A stretch of 64,000 bases of DNA from Epibacterium sp. Ofav1-8 (GCF_022348185.1 NZ_JAKRFD010000005.1:293214-357213), one strand, 5' to 3'. Shown: positions 1 to 11,542, numbered from the stretch's first letter. Translations and numbers: made by a program. Notes: generated from the sequence alone by a model not told the origin.

Positions 1-10
1 TTTCGCCTGT

Positions 11-35
11 CCCGCCGTCTGTGACCGAAGGCGGG
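11..35 (+). promoter_or_regulatory. Intercistronic hairpin ahead of permease genes
   Basis: CCCGCC (11-16) can pair with GGCGGG (30-35), leaving a 13-nt loop, 26 bases before the first permease start. No U-run follows. In sugar ABC operons such stems often sit after the binding-protein gene and stabilise or attenuate the message. The preceding gene is outside the window, so this role is inferred. Confidence 0.35.
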
Positions 36-60
36 TGGAAAGTACCCCGGGAGACCTCCT

Positions 61-984
61 ATGGCTGACACAGCCTTGCCGCTCACAGATCGTGCCCCCG
101 GTTGGATTCGACGCAACCGGCAGGCCCTTGCACCGTTCCTGTTCCTGTTGCCGGGCACGTTGTTCTTCTTGTTCTACGTGATCTTTCCGATCCTCCAGAG
201 CTTCAACCTCTCCTTCTATCGCTGGGATGGACTGGGAGAGCCGCTTTATGTGGGCATGGAAAACTACGTGGAGCTGATGGACGATCGCGCGTTTGAGGTC
301 TCCTTGTGGAACAATCTGAAATGGCTGCTCCTGTACCTTCTGGCGATCCCCGCCGGCCTGGCGATCGCGTTGTTCCTCAATCAGAATGTCGTTGGTATCC
401 GGCTCTACAAGTCGTTGTTCTTCTTTCCATTTGTCATCAGCCAGGTTGTCGTCGGCCTGGTGTTCAGCTGGTTTTATGATCCAACCTTTGGCTTGCTGAA
501 CCAGATCCTCGGTTTCTTTGGCTTTGGCACGCTGAACGTTCTTGGCGACCCCAGCCTTGTGACCTACGGGATCATTCTTGCCGGTCTTTGGCCGCAGACT
601 GCCTATTGTATGATCCTCTACCTGACGGGGCTGAATGCGGTGGACCCGGAGCAGGTGGAGGCTGCGCGCCTTGATGGGGCCAAGGGCATGAAGATGCTGT
701 GGTATGTGATCATTCCCCAGCTGCGGCCCGCGACCTTTATTGCCTTTGTGGTGACGATCATCGGCGCGCTGCGTTCCTTTGACCTGATCTCCATCATGAC
801 CAACGGCGGACCGTTTGGATCGTCGCGGGTGCTGTCGTTCTACATGTTTGAAAAAGCGCTGTCGGAATACGGCTTCCGCATGGGCTATGGCGCGGCGATT
901 GCCGTGGTGCTGTTCCTGATCATGCTGTGCTTTATCGCCTATTTCCTGTGGTCGATGTACCAAGAAGAGAAAGGGGGCCGCTGA
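61..984 (+). CDS. Sugar ABC transporter permease (MalF/UgpA-type)
   Basis: This 307-residue inner-membrane protein is a permease of the CUT1 (MalFGK-type) carbohydrate importers. The first long hydrophobic helix spans about residues 25-47, with roughly five more along the chain. The cytoplasmic EAA loop is visible at about residues 200-225 (EAARLDGAKGM...P), where the ATPase docks. Its stop overlaps the next permease start (ATG/TGA share a base), so the two are translationally coupled and should form a heterodimer. The following genes hydrolyse alpha- and beta-galactosides, so galactosides are the likely cargo. The binding protein and ATPase genes are not in the window. Family is certain; substrate is inferred. 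Confidence 0.93.
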   Translation: MADTALPLTDRAPGWIRRNRQALAPFLFLLPGTLFFLFYVIFPILQSFNLSFYRWDGLGEPLYVGMENYVELMDDRAFEVSLWNNLKWLLLYLLAIPAGLAIALFLNQNVVGIRLYKSLFFFPFVISQVVVGLVFSWFYDPTFGLLNQILGFFGFGTLNVLGDPSLVTYGIILAGLWPQTAYCMILYLTGLNAVDPEQVEAARLDGAKGMKMLWYVIIPQLRPATFIAFVVTIIGALRSFDLISIMTNGGPFGSSRVLSFYMFEKALSEYGFRMGYGAAIAVVLFLIMLCFIAYFLWSMYQEEKGGR

Positions 985-1832
985 TGTTCCCGCGTCCGAT
1001 CCAGAAATCCTCGCCCGCCTGGGCCGCCACCTATCAGGCCATGGTGCCGATGGCGCTGGTGCTGTGGCTGCTGCCGCTGATCGCGGTCGCCGTGTTCTCC
1101 ATCAAGCCGGATGTGGATTTCACCACCGGCAACTACTGGGGCTGGCCCTCGGCGTTCAAAGGGTTCGAGAACTACGGAAAGGTGTTCTTTGCCTCCGACA
1201 TGCCGCGCTATCTGATGAACTCGGTGCTGATCACGGTGCCGACGGTGATCGGGGCGGTGGCGCTGTCCTGCATGACGGGTTTTGCGCTGGGCGTGTATAA
1301 GTTCCGTGGCAACCTGTTGTTGTTCTTCATGTTTGTGGCGGGGAACTTCGTGCCCTTTCAGATCCTGATGGTTCCGGTGCGCGACCTGACGCTGGATCTG
1401 GGTCTTTATAATACCAAGACCGGGCTGGTGCTGTTCCACGTTGCCTTTCAGACCGGGTTCTGCACGCTGTTCATGCGCAATTTCATTCGCGCCCTGCCGT
1501 TCGAGTTGATCGAAGCGGCGCGCGTCGAAGGCGTCGCGGAGTGGCGGATCTTCTGGTTTGTGGTGCTGCCGCTGATGAAGCCCGCGATTGCCGCGCTGTC
1601 GGTGCTGATCTTCACCTTCATCTGGAATGACTATTTCTGGGCGGTGGTGCTGACGCAGGGGGCTGAAAGCCAGCCGGTGACGGCGGGGATCACCTCTTTC
1701 AACGCGCAATATCGCGCGGCCTATCACCTGATGAGTGCCGGCTCGATCGTGGCGGCGCTGCCGCCGGTGGCGATGTTCTTCCTGATGCAGCGGCATTTCA
1801 TCGCCGGTCTGACCCTCGGGGCGGTGAAATGA
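984..1832 (+). CDS. Sugar ABC transporter permease (MalG/UgpE-type)
   Basis: This is the second CUT1 permease, 282 residues from the ATG at 984, which overlaps the upstream TGA. An in-frame start at 927 would lie deep inside the upstream gene and is less likely. The EAA loop at about residues 178-202 (EAARVEGVAEWRIFWFVVLP) is canonical for the MalG side. The stop overlaps the start of the alpha-galactosidase gene by 4 bp. It forms the transmembrane channel with the previous protein, and the context implies galactoside uptake. Confidence 0.93.
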   Translation: MFPRPIQKSSPAWAATYQAMVPMALVLWLLPLIAVAVFSIKPDVDFTTGNYWGWPSAFKGFENYGKVFFASDMPRYLMNSVLITVPTVIGAVALSCMTGFALGVYKFRGNLLLFFMFVAGNFVPFQILMVPVRDLTLDLGLYNTKTGLVLFHVAFQTGFCTLFMRNFIRALPFELIEAARVEGVAEWRIFWFVVLPLMKPAIAALSVLIFTFIWNDYFWAVVLTQGAESQPVTAGITSFNAQYRAAYHLMSAGSIVAALPPVAMFFLMQRHFIAGLTLGAVK

Positions 1833-3891
1833 GCGACGATCTGCACCTCTGGCGGATCGATGCGCCGGGTCAAACGCTGGTGCTGTCGTCTGACGGCGGT
1901 CTTCCCGGCGCGCTCTACTGGGGGCCTGCGCTGCTGCCGGAGACGGACCTGGCCGCACTGGCCCGCGCCTGCGAACAGGAGGTGACCGGCGGGATGATTG
2001 ATCGGCTGCCGCCGCTGTCGCTGTGTCCAGAGGCGTCACTGTCGTTTGAGGGGCAGCCGGGTCTGGTGGCCTACCGCGATGGGGCGCCGCTCCATCCGCG
2101 GTTCCGTCTGGAAGACACCAACGGGGCGCAATTCACCTGCCGGGATCGCGATCTTGGGCTGACGCTGTTCTTTGATTTCGAGGTAAGGGGCGAGACAATT
2201 GCCGCCTCGACCACGCTGATCTCGGATCGGGAGGTCACCCTGCACCACCTTGCCGCGCCGGTTTTGCCGGGGCCGCAGATGGGACATGAGATCGTCGATG
2301 TCTCCGGCCGCTGGATCGGGGAGTTCCAGATCGAACGTGCACCATGGCGGGCGGGGATCCACACGCGCGAGGCGCGCACGGGGCGCTCCGGCCATGAGCA
2401 TCCGCCCTTGGCCTATTTTCCCGAAGCCGGCGCCAGCAATACCCAAGGCACTGTCTTTTCCATGCACTACGGCTGGTCCGGTGGGCATGTGATGCTCGCC
2501 GAAGAGCTGCCCTCCGGGCGGCGGCAGATCCAATGGGGCCATGCGACGGGGACCCGTGCGGCGGGTACCAAATTCCGCACCGCGCCGCTGTATCTGGCGG
2601 TGTCGCAGGCAGGCTTCAACGGCTGTGCCGTCGCCTTTCAACGTCTGCTACGCGATCATGTGGTTGTCTGGCCCAAGCCCGAAACCCCACGCCCGGTGCA
2701 CTACAATTGCTGGGAGGCGGTCTATTTCAATCATGATTTCGCTGTCCTGAGCGAGATCGCAGAGCGGGCGGCCAAGCTTGGTGCGGAACGTTTTGTGCTG
2801 GATGATGGCTGGTTCGGGAGACGCGATGACGACACGTCGTCGTTGGGCGATTGGGACATTGATCGGCGGAAATGGCCCGAGGGGCTGACGCCGCTGATCG
2901 ACCACGTGGAACGCCTGGGCATGACCTTCGGCCTGTGGGTGGAGCCGGAGATGGTGAACCTTGACAGTGACTTGGCGCGGGCGCATCCGGACTGGCTCCT
3001 CGGCCCGGCGGATCAGATTGAGGGGCGCCAACAGCGGGTGCTGGACCTGTCGCGCGACGACGTGCGGGCGCATCTGTTCCGGAAGCTGTCGACGATTCTG
3101 AGCGAGAACCGGATCGACTACCTGAAATGGGACCATAACCGCCTGCTGCCGATCGCCAATGCGGCTCAGGCAGAGGGTGTCTACGCGTTGCTGCGGGATC
3201 TGCGCACGGCGTTTCCGGAGGTTGAAATCGAGAGCTGCGCCTCGGGCGGGGGGCGGATCGATGCAGGTATCCTGAGCCTCACGCAGCGGGTTTGGCTCTC
3301 GGACAGCAACGACGCATTGGAACGCTTGCGGATCCAGCATGATGCGGCGCTGTTCCTGCCGATACCCGTGACGGGATCGCATGTCGGCCCGCGGATCTGC
3401 CATACCTCGGGACGGAGCATCGACATGCCGATGCGCGCCTGGGTCGCGGCCCAGCGGCACATGGGGTTCGAGATGAACCCCCGCGAACTGACAGAGGCGG
3501 AGGCCGAGGTGCTGACCCGCGTGACGGCTTGGTGGAAGCACAATCGCCATTGGCGGATGGGTGCGGACATTCTGCGCCTCGATAGTGCGGATGACACTGT
3601 GATCGCGGAACAGCAGCGGGCGGCCGATGGCAGCCGCTTTGTGGTCTTTGCCGGCAAGGCGCGGACCTCGCATCAGATCATGCCGCGCCCGCTGCGCCTG
3701 ACTGGTCTCGATCCCCAAGCGCTTTACCGGATCGACCTCGTGAACCGGGAGGAGCTGCACCACCTGTCGCGCGGGCGCACCGCATTGAAGGGGGGACCGC
3801 TCACGCTCAGCGGTCAGATCCTGATGCAACAGGGGCTGACCCTTCCCTGGCAATTTCCTGAAACGATCTGGGTGATCGAAGGAGAAAAACT

Positions 3892-3895
<4 letters not shown>
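1829..3895 (+). CDS. Alpha-galactosidase, GH36
   Basis: The product has 688 residues, normal for clan-D GH36 enzymes that remove terminal alpha-linked galactose from melibiose, raffinose or galactosylglycerol. It has an N-terminal beta-supersandwich, a TIM barrel from about residue 300, and a small C-terminal beta domain. The barrel carries the FVLDDGWFG motif, the nucleophile aspartate D435 in KWDHNR, the CASGGGR loop, and the acid/base aspartate D492 in LSDSND. No signal peptide is seen, so it should act in the cytoplasm on imported galactosides. It overlaps both neighbours by 4 bp. Galactosylglycerol as a marine substrate is possible but not shown here. Confidence 0.93.
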
Positions 3896-5607
<1,712 letters not shown>

Positions 5608-5608
5608 C

Positions 5609-6379
5609 ATGGATCTGAACGCAACTTTTCACGATCTGGAGGGCGCCTCCGTCTTCATCACTGGCGGTGGGTCCGGTATCGGCGCGGCCCTGACCGAGGG
5701 ATTTCTGCGGCAAGGGGCCAGGGTGGCCTTTGTCGGGCGATCCGACGCAAGTGAGTTTGTCGAGCGGATGGCCGCCGAGACCGGAACCCGACCGCTGTTC
5801 ATTCAGTGTGACATCACCGATATTTCGGCGCTTCAGGCCGCGATTGCCCAGGCGGCAGACGCGCATGGCCCCGTTGGCATCCTGGTGAACAATGCGGCCA
5901 ACGACCAACGCCACGCGACCTTGGACGTCGATGAGGCGTTCTGGGACTGGTCGCAGGCGGTGAACCTCAAGGCCTATTTCTTTGCCTGCCAGGCAGTGGT
6001 GCCGGGGATGCAACAGCTCGGCGGCGGGGCTATCGTGAACTTCACCTCGATCAGCTACATGATGGGCAACAGCGGGTATCCCGCCTACACGACCGCAAAC
6101 TCCGGCATCAATGGCATGACTCGCAGCCTTGCGCGCGAATTCGGACCTGATCGCATCCGCGTCAACGCGCTCGCACCTGGATGGGTCCTGACTGAAAAGC
6201 AGCTCGACAAATGGGCGACGCCCGAGGGGCTGGCGGCTCATCTCGAACGCCAGTGTCTCAAGGATCACCTCGCGCCACAGGACATCGTCGAGTCGACGCT
6301 CTTTCTGGCATCGAAGTCCAGCCGCATGATCTCCGGTCAGGCGCTGGTGGTCGATGGCGGTGTCGTGGTGTCCGGATGA
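5609..6379 (+). CDS. SDR-family sugar 1-dehydrogenase, probable galactose dehydrogenase, with YxxxN motif
   Basis: This 256-residue classical short-chain dehydrogenase resembles the Caulobacter xylose dehydrogenase group in its C-terminal half. It probably oxidises D-galactose to galactonolactone with NAD(P). The cofactor loop TGGGSGIG is at residues 18-25, the NNAA motif follows, and the catalytic Ser147 and Tyr160 are present. The usual lysine four residues after the tyrosine is Asn164 (codon AAC at 6098-6100), so the motif reads YTTAN. C-terminal LAPGWV and VDGG elements are intact. It begins one base after the dehydratase stop and its own stop overlaps dgoK. Substrate is inferred from the operon. 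Confidence 0.85.
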   Translation: MDLNATFHDLEGASVFITGGGSGIGAALTEGFLRQGARVAFVGRSDASEFVERMAAETGTRPLFIQCDITDISALQAAIAQAADAHGPVGILVNNAANDQRHATLDVDEAFWDWSQAVNLKAYFFACQAVVPGMQQLGGGAIVNFTSISYMMGNSGYPAYTTANSGINGMTRSLAREFGPDRIRVNALAPGWVLTEKQLDKWATPEGLAAHLERQCLKDHLAPQDIVESTLFLASKSSRMISGQALVVDGGVVVSG

Positions 6380-7290
6380 CGGATCACACCAATATCAGCG
6401 CCGCCTGGGTCGCTGTGGACTGGGGCACCTCTCATCTGCGTCTGTGGCCCATGGGGGAGAACGGTCGCCCCCTGCGCCGCATCGACTCTGACAAGGGTAT
6501 GGCGAGTCTGGCGCGTGAAGACTATGAAAAGACCCTATTGGTCTTGTTAGAGCCTTATATCGAGTCTGGACGGACGCTGAATGTCCTCTGTTGCGGCATG
6601 GTTGGCTCGCGCCAGGGATGGTGCGAGGCCCCCTATCTCCAAGCCCCCTGCGCGCCGCCGGGGTTTGACACCGCAACCCGCGTTGAGACATCCGATCCGC
6701 GGATCGAGGTGCATGTCCTGTCGGGGGTGAAACAGCTTCATCCCGCCGACGTCATGCGTGGGGAAGAGACACAGATTGCGGGGGTCCTGGCGCTGTCTCC
6801 CGGCCTGTCGGGCGTGATCTGCCTGCCCGGGACCCACACCAAATGGGTTCTGGTCGAGGATGGCGAAATCAGACAATTCTCGACCTTTCTGACGGGCGAG
6901 CTGTTTCAGCTGCTCAGTGCATCCTCTGTTCTGCGCCATACTCTGGCGAAGGACAGCTGGAATAGCGCCGCATTTGAGGCCGGATGCCGTGCCGGCAGCC
7001 AGTCACCGCAGCTGCTTGGCAATCTGTTGTTTGGTCTGCGCGCCGAAGCGCTGCTGACCGATCTCGACCCGGTGGAGGCCAGGTCCCGGGCATCGGGGCT
7101 GCTGCTGGGTCTCGAAGTCTCGGGCATGCGTCCCCTCTGGCAGGGGAAGACCACGATTCTGGTGGGTGAAAGCGACATCGCGCAGGCCTATGCCACAGCG
7201 CTGGCGATCGAGAACGCCGAGGCACGGGTGCTCGACGCCGAGCAGGTCACGCTTGCCGGATTGGGCGCTGCACGCGCGCAAATGACATGA
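6376..7290 (+). CDS. dgoK: 2-dehydro-3-deoxygalactonokinase
   Basis: The 304-residue kinase phosphorylates 2-dehydro-3-deoxygalactonate at C6 with ATP. The family signature VDWGTSHLRLW is near the N-terminus, CGMVGSRQGWCEAPY and LPGTHTKWV lie in the middle, and the C-terminal GESDIAQAYATAL segment is present. The start chosen is the ATG at 6376, overlapping the dehydrogenase stop. A longer reading frame from 6211 is open but lies wholly inside the previous gene. The aldolase follows after 10 bases. Together they form the dgoKA part of the De Ley-Doudoroff pathway. Confidence 0.93.
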   Translation: MTDHTNISAAWVAVDWGTSHLRLWPMGENGRPLRRIDSDKGMASLAREDYEKTLLVLLEPYIESGRTLNVLCCGMVGSRQGWCEAPYLQAPCAPPGFDTATRVETSDPRIEVHVLSGVKQLHPADVMRGEETQIAGVLALSPGLSGVICLPGTHTKWVLVEDGEIRQFSTFLTGELFQLLSASSVLRHTLAKDSWNSAAFEAGCRAGSQSPQLLGNLLFGLRAEALLTDLDPVEARSRASGLLLGLEVSGMRPLWQGKTTILVGESDIAQAYATALAIENAEARVLDAEQVTLAGLGAARAQMT

Positions 7291-7300
7291 GGAACAGACC

Positions 7301-7906
7301 ATGAGCCGCAACATCATCGCAATCCTGCGCGGACTGACGCCGGAAGAAGCGCTCCCGGTAACGGATGCCCTGCTGGAGGCGGGCATCACCCAGATCGAGG
7401 TGCCGCTCAACTCGCCCGATCCCTTCGACAGCATCGCGCGGATGGTCGCCTATACCACCGGCCACGCCCAGGTCGGCGCGGGCACTGTCCTGGACCGTGC
7501 CGATGTTCTGCGGTTGCAGGAGATCGGGGCGAAGCTGGTGGTGTCGCCCGATTGCAATCCGGATGTGATTGCCGCCACAAAGGCGGCCGGGATGCTGTCC
7601 TTTCCAGGAGTGTTTACACCGACCGAAGCCTTCAGCGCCCTGCGCGCCGGTGCGGATGGCCTGAAATTCTTCCCGGCCTTCAAGCTGGGGATTGATGGCT
7701 TTGCGGCGGTCAAGGCCGTCTTGCCCACACAGACGCAAACCTTTGCCGTCGGTGGTGTCGGGCCGGAGAATTTTGCCGACTGGAAAGCCGCCGGGATCAC
7801 CGGGTTCGGGATCGGGTCCAACCTCTACAAACCCGGGCGGAGCATTGCCGACATCGCCGCCAGAGCCCGGGACATGGTCTCGGCCTATGATGCGGTGTCG
7901 GTATGA
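7301..7906 (+). CDS. dgoA: 2-dehydro-3-deoxy-6-phosphogalactonate aldolase
   Basis: This 201-residue class I aldolase of the KDPG/KDPGal family cleaves KDPGal to pyruvate and glyceraldehyde 3-phosphate. The Schiff-base lysine is K122 in GLKFFPA. The IEVPLNSP segment and the phosphate-binding GGVGPENF and GIGSNLYKPG loops are visible. The length is typical for stand-alone DgoA; the long E. coli DgoAD fusion annotation does not apply. The stop overlaps the SMP-30 gene by 4 bp. The KDPG aldolase of the Entner-Doudoroff route is a close relative, but the adjacent dgoK favours the galacto isomer. Confidence 0.92.
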   Translation: MSRNIIAILRGLTPEEALPVTDALLEAGITQIEVPLNSPDPFDSIARMVAYTTGHAQVGAGTVLDRADVLRLQEIGAKLVVSPDCNPDVIAATKAAGMLSFPGVFTPTEAFSALRAGADGLKFFPAFKLGIDGFAAVKAVLPTQTQTFAVGGVGPENFADWKAAGITGFGIGSNLYKPGRSIADIAARARDMVSAYDAVSV

Positions 7907-8751
7907 CGGTGGCGGAGGTCTTCAGTTCCCACCGGTGTACTTTGGGGGAAGGGCCGCTCTGGCACCCGGAACGGCAGCAACTGTTCTGGTTCGATATCTT
8001 GGGCAAGCGTCTCATTACTGTCGAGGACACCGAGGACCGTATCTGGCAGTTCGAGGAATGTGTGTCGGCGGCGGGCTGGCTGGACCACGATGCCTTGCTG
8101 ATCGCCAGTGAAACCGGGCTCTGGCGTTTTGACCTGCGTTCGCAAGAGCGCGATCTGATCTGTGCGCTGGAGGCCGACAATCCGCTGACCCGGTCCAACG
8201 ACGGCCGGGCTGACCCTTGGGGCGGCTTTTGGATTGGGACCATGGGGTTCAATGCAGAACCGGGCGCAGGGGCGATCTATCGCTTCTATCGCGGGGAGCT
8301 GCGCAAGCTGGTGCCGCATGTGACGATCTCGAATGCGATCTGCTTTGCCCCGGATGCAAGCTGCGCCTATTACGCAGACACCAAGGCGGGGCGCATCATG
8401 CGTCAGCCTCTGGCTGCGGCGGACGGCTGGCCGGAGGGTGAGCCGGATGTCTTCGTTGATGCCAGCGGGGAAGATTTCGGAGTTGATGGGGCCGTCGTGG
8501 ACAGGTCTGGACACCTCTGGAACGCGCAGTGGGGTGCTGGCCGCGTGGCCTGTTATAGTCCCGAAGGCGCCTTGTTAGAGACTGTTCAGGTGTCGACACC
8601 TCAATGCTCCTGTCCGGCCTTTGGCGGCGCAGACCTGTCGACCCTCTTTATCACGACGGCGGCCGAAGGGGTGGACGACCCAAACGCCGGCCAGACCTAT
8701 TGTGCCCTGACGGGCGCAATCGGTCAGTATGAACACAAGGTCATTTTGTGA
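7903..8751 (+). CDS. SMP-30/gluconolactonase-family sugar lactonase
   Basis: The 282-residue protein is a six-bladed propeller lactonase of the SMP-30/regucalcin group. Metal-site segments are visible: LGEGPLWHP at the N-terminus, SNDGRADPWGGFWIGTM in the middle, and FGVDGAVVDRSGHLWNAQWG in the C-terminal third. In this operon it would open galactono-1,4- or 1,5-lactone made by the dehydrogenase, giving galactonate for the dehydratase. Homologues in arabinose, xylose and galactose clusters are annotated as gluconolactonase without discrimination. It is the fifth of the five expected oxidative-pathway enzymes, making the pathway complete in the window. Confidence 0.88.
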   Translation: MTVAEVFSSHRCTLGEGPLWHPERQQLFWFDILGKRLITVEDTEDRIWQFEECVSAAGWLDHDALLIASETGLWRFDLRSQERDLICALEADNPLTRSNDGRADPWGGFWIGTMGFNAEPGAGAIYRFYRGELRKLVPHVTISNAICFAPDASCAYYADTKAGRIMRQPLAAADGWPEGEPDVFVDASGEDFGVDGAVVDRSGHLWNAQWGAGRVACYSPEGALLETVQVSTPQCSCPAFGGADLSTLFITTAAEGVDDPNAGQTYCALTGAIGQYEHKVIL

Positions 8752-8758
8752 GGATGAC

Positions 8759-10678
8759 ATGAAGCGAAGCCTGGGCACCTGCTACTATCCCGAACACTGG
8801 CCCGAGGAGATATGGACCCAAGACGCGAAGCGCATGGCTGACATGGGGCTCAGCTGGGTGCGCATCGGGGAATTTTCCTGGGCAAAACTGGAACCATCGC
8901 CCGGCCAGTTGCAGTGGGACTGGCTCGACCGCGCCATTGACGTGCTGGGCCGGCATGGGCTGCGGGTTGTGCTGGGCACGCCGACGGCCACGCCACCGCG
9001 CTGGATGGCGGACCGGTATCCGGACATGTTTGCGGTTGATGCTGACGGGCATCCGCGTGGGTTCGGTTCCCGCCGCCATTATTGTTTCAGCCACAGAGGG
9101 TATTTTGCCGAAAGCCAGCGGATCACCCGACTGATGGCAGAGCGCTATGGCGCCAATCCCCATGTGGCGGCGTGGCAGACCGACAATGAGTACGGATGTC
9201 ACGACACCACCCTGAGTTATTCCGAAGCGGCGCGGGTAGCGTTTCGGGACTGGCTGCGGGATCGGTTCGACGGGGACATATCCGCGTTGAACGCTGCCTG
9301 GGGCAATGTCTTCTGGTCGATGGACTACCGTGACTTTTCCGACATCGGATTGCCCAATCTCACCGTTACGGAACCCAATCCGGCACATGTGCTGGCCTTC
9401 AAGCGGTTCAGTTCGGATCTGGTTGTTGCCTTCAATCGGGCGCAGGTCGAGATCATCAAGCAGTTCTCGGACGCGCCGATATCGCATAACTACATGGGGC
9501 GTATTACGGATTTCGACCATTTCAAGCTGGGCGAGGATCTGGAAATCGCGACATGGGACAGCTATCCGCTGGGCTTTCTCGAAGATCGCGTTGGCGCGAC
9601 ACCGCAGGAGCAACGCGCCTATGCGCGGCAGGGAGATCCGGATTTTCAGGCCTTGCATCATGACCTCTATCGCGCCGTGGGGCGCGGCCGTTGGTGGGTG
9701 ATGGAGCAGCAACCGGGGCCTGTGAACTGGGCGCCCTATAACCCTGCGCCTCTGCCCGGCATGGTCCGGCTCTGGTCCTGGGAAGCCTTTGCACATGGCG
9801 CAGAGGCCGTGTGCTACTTTCGCTGGCGACAAGCGCCCTTTGCCCAGGAGCAGATGCATGCTGGTCTCCTGCGTCCGGACAGCGAGGAGGCGCCGGCGGC
9901 TGCCGAAGCCCGTCAGGTGGCAGAGGAGATTCAAACCGCGCCGATGGTTCAGCCTGCGCAGGCCCCCGTCGCCCTCCTGTTCGACTATGATGCGGACTGG
10001 GCGTGGTCGACGCAGCCACATGGCGCCGGGCTGAGCTATTTTGGCCTGGTCCTTGATCACTACAAGGCGTTGCGCCGCGCAGGGTTGAGCATCGACATAT
10101 TGCCCGCGACCGCGCGGGAGTTCGGCGGTTATGATCTGATCCTTGCGCCGGGTTTGATGCATATGCCCGAAGATCTGAAAGCTGCTCTGGCGGATTGCGA
10201 AGGTGACGTGCTCTACGGGCCGCGCACCGGGGCACGGGATGCGCATTTCAACATTCCGACCGCGCCTCTGCCCCCCGCCTTGCCGGGGCTGGATGTCATC
10301 GTGTCGAGGGTGGAGAGCTTGCGTCCGGATATGCCTGTGCCGCTGGCTGTGGGCGGCGCCGCCACGCGGTATCTGGAGGAACTGGAAGGCGATGCGGAGG
10401 TCCTTCTGTGCACCGCCGCCGGGGCGCCGGTGGTGATGCGCAACGGAGAGCAGATCTACTGCGGAGGATGGCTCGATGCAGAAGCTCTGGATCGCCTGAT
10501 TGCCCAGGTCGGGGCGGCGGCGGGTCTGACCATGCGACGCCTGCCGGACGGGGTGCGCACCCGCCGCACCGCAACGGAGGAGTTCTGGTTCAACCATACG
10601 GCGGCGCCGGTTGAGACGGAGGTTGGGCTTCTGCCCGCGGCAGGTGTTGTGCGCCGCGCCCTTGAGGCTGGGGAATGA
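8759..10678 (+). CDS. Beta-galactosidase, GH42
   Basis: The 639-residue protein matches bacterial GH42 beta-galactosidases in length and order: TIM barrel, trimerisation domain, and a small C-terminal domain ending near FWFNHTAAP. The acid/base glutamate is E144 in TDNEYG. The nucleophile is probably E316 in MEQQPG, by position against the Thermus A4 enzyme (E141 and E312). The start is the ATG at 8759, eight bases after the lactonase stop; an in-frame start at 8729 would overlap that gene. No signal peptide is present. It releases galactose from imported beta-galactosides and is the last gene of the operon, converging on radC. Confidence 0.93.
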   Translation: MKRSLGTCYYPEHWPEEIWTQDAKRMADMGLSWVRIGEFSWAKLEPSPGQLQWDWLDRAIDVLGRHGLRVVLGTPTATPPRWMADRYPDMFAVDADGHPRGFGSRRHYCFSHRGYFAESQRITRLMAERYGANPHVAAWQTDNEYGCHDTTLSYSEAARVAFRDWLRDRFDGDISALNAAWGNVFWSMDYRDFSDIGLPNLTVTEPNPAHVLAFKRFSSDLVVAFNRAQVEIIKQFSDAPISHNYMGRITDFDHFKLGEDLEIATWDSYPLGFLEDRVGATPQEQRAYARQGDPDFQALHHDLYRAVGRGRWWVMEQQPGPVNWAPYNPAPLPGMVRLWSWEAFAHGAEAVCYFRWRQAPFAQEQMHAGLLRPDSEEAPAAAEARQVAEEIQTAPMVQPAQAPVALLFDYDADWAWSTQPHGAGLSYFGLVLDHYKALRRAGLSIDILPATAREFGGYDLILAPGLMHMPEDLKAALADCEGDVLYGPRTGARDAHFNIPTAPLPPALPGLDVIVSRVESLRPDMPVPLAVGGAATRYLEELEGDAEVLLCTAAGAPVVMRNGEQIYCGGWLDAEALDRLIAQVGAAAGLTMRRLPDGVRTRRTATEEFWFNHTAAPVETEVGLLPAAGVVRRALEAGE

Positions 10679-10697
10679 CAGGGTTCCGCGCCGGGGC

Positions 10698-11468
10698 TCA
10701 GCACAGCAGGCCCTCGGCGCGAAAGGACAGCTCCTGCGAGGCGCCGATGATGAGGTGATCGTGCAGGGTGACGCCCAGGGCCTCAAGCGCGGCCTCCACC
10801 TTGCGGGTCATGGCAATATCCGACTGCGATGGCGTGGGGTCGCCGGAGGGGTGGTTGTGGACCAGGATCAGGGCGCTGGAATTGAGTTCCAGCGCCCGTT
10901 TTGCAACTTCGCGCGGATAGACCGGCACGTGGTCGACCGTGCCGCGCGCCTGCTCCTCATCGGCGATCAGAGCGTTTTTGCGGTCGAGGTAGAGCACCCG
11001 GAACTGTTCGGTTTCGCGATGGGCCATGGCGGTGTGGCAATAGTCCAGAAGCGCGTCCCAACTGGAGATCACCTGTCGCTGCATCACCCGGGCGCGGGCC
11101 ATGCGCTGGGCGGCAGCTTCCAGGATCTTGAGGTCGCAGATCACCGCTTGGCCGACGCCCTGTACGTCGCCGAGACGTTCGGGGGAGGCGGTGATTACAC
11201 GGTTGAAGTCGCCGAAGTGGTCCAGAAGCTGGCGCGCCAGTGGTTTTACATCCTGGCGCGGGATGGACCGGAACAGGATCAACTCCAGAAGCTCGTAATC
11301 GGGAATGGCGGTGGCGCCCCCGGCCATGAAACGCGCCCGCAGGCGGGAGCGGTGGTCCTTGATATAGGAAGGAAGGCGCCCCCCCTGCGGCAGCGTGGCG
11401 GCGAGGGGGGCATCGCGCTCCTCAAAGAGAGGCAGCATCTGTTCTTCGAAACGACCCGATTTTCCCAT
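10698..11468 (-). CDS. radC: RadC-family JAB/MPN domain protein
   Basis: The 256-residue protein has an N-terminal helix-hairpin-helix region and a C-terminal JAB1/MPN+ metalloprotease-like domain. The metal motif HNHPSGDPTPSQSD lies at about residues 204-217. The family was named for DNA repair, but the E. coli radC phenotype was later assigned elsewhere, so the biochemical role is unknown. It stands alone on the minus strand between the galactoside operon and the dnaJ terminator. Nothing unusual is seen in the sequence. Confidence 0.9.
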   Translation of the reverse strand: MGKSGRFEEQMLPLFEERDAPLAATLPQGGRLPSYIKDHRSRLRARFMAGGATAIPDYELLELILFRSIPRQDVKPLARQLLDHFGDFNRVITASPERLGDVQGVGQAVICDLKILEAAAQRMARARVMQRQVISSWDALLDYCHTAMAHRETEQFRVLYLDRKNALIADEEQARGTVDHVPVYPREVAKRALELNSSALILVHNHPSGDPTPSQSDIAMTRKVEAALEALGVTLHDHLIIGASQELSFRAEGLLC

Positions 11469-11542
11469 GTCGCTAGGGTGCGGGCATCTTGGTTAGTGAG
11501 GTGTTAACGTGTGGTGGCGAAACCGTAAGGCTACCAAAAAGA

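Noticed and set aside
939..2039. Long minus-strand open frame opposite the permease and GH36 genes
   Set aside because: Its translation is His/Gln/Arg-rich, typical of the antisense of GC-rich coding DNA, and it lies wholly opposite well-identified genes.
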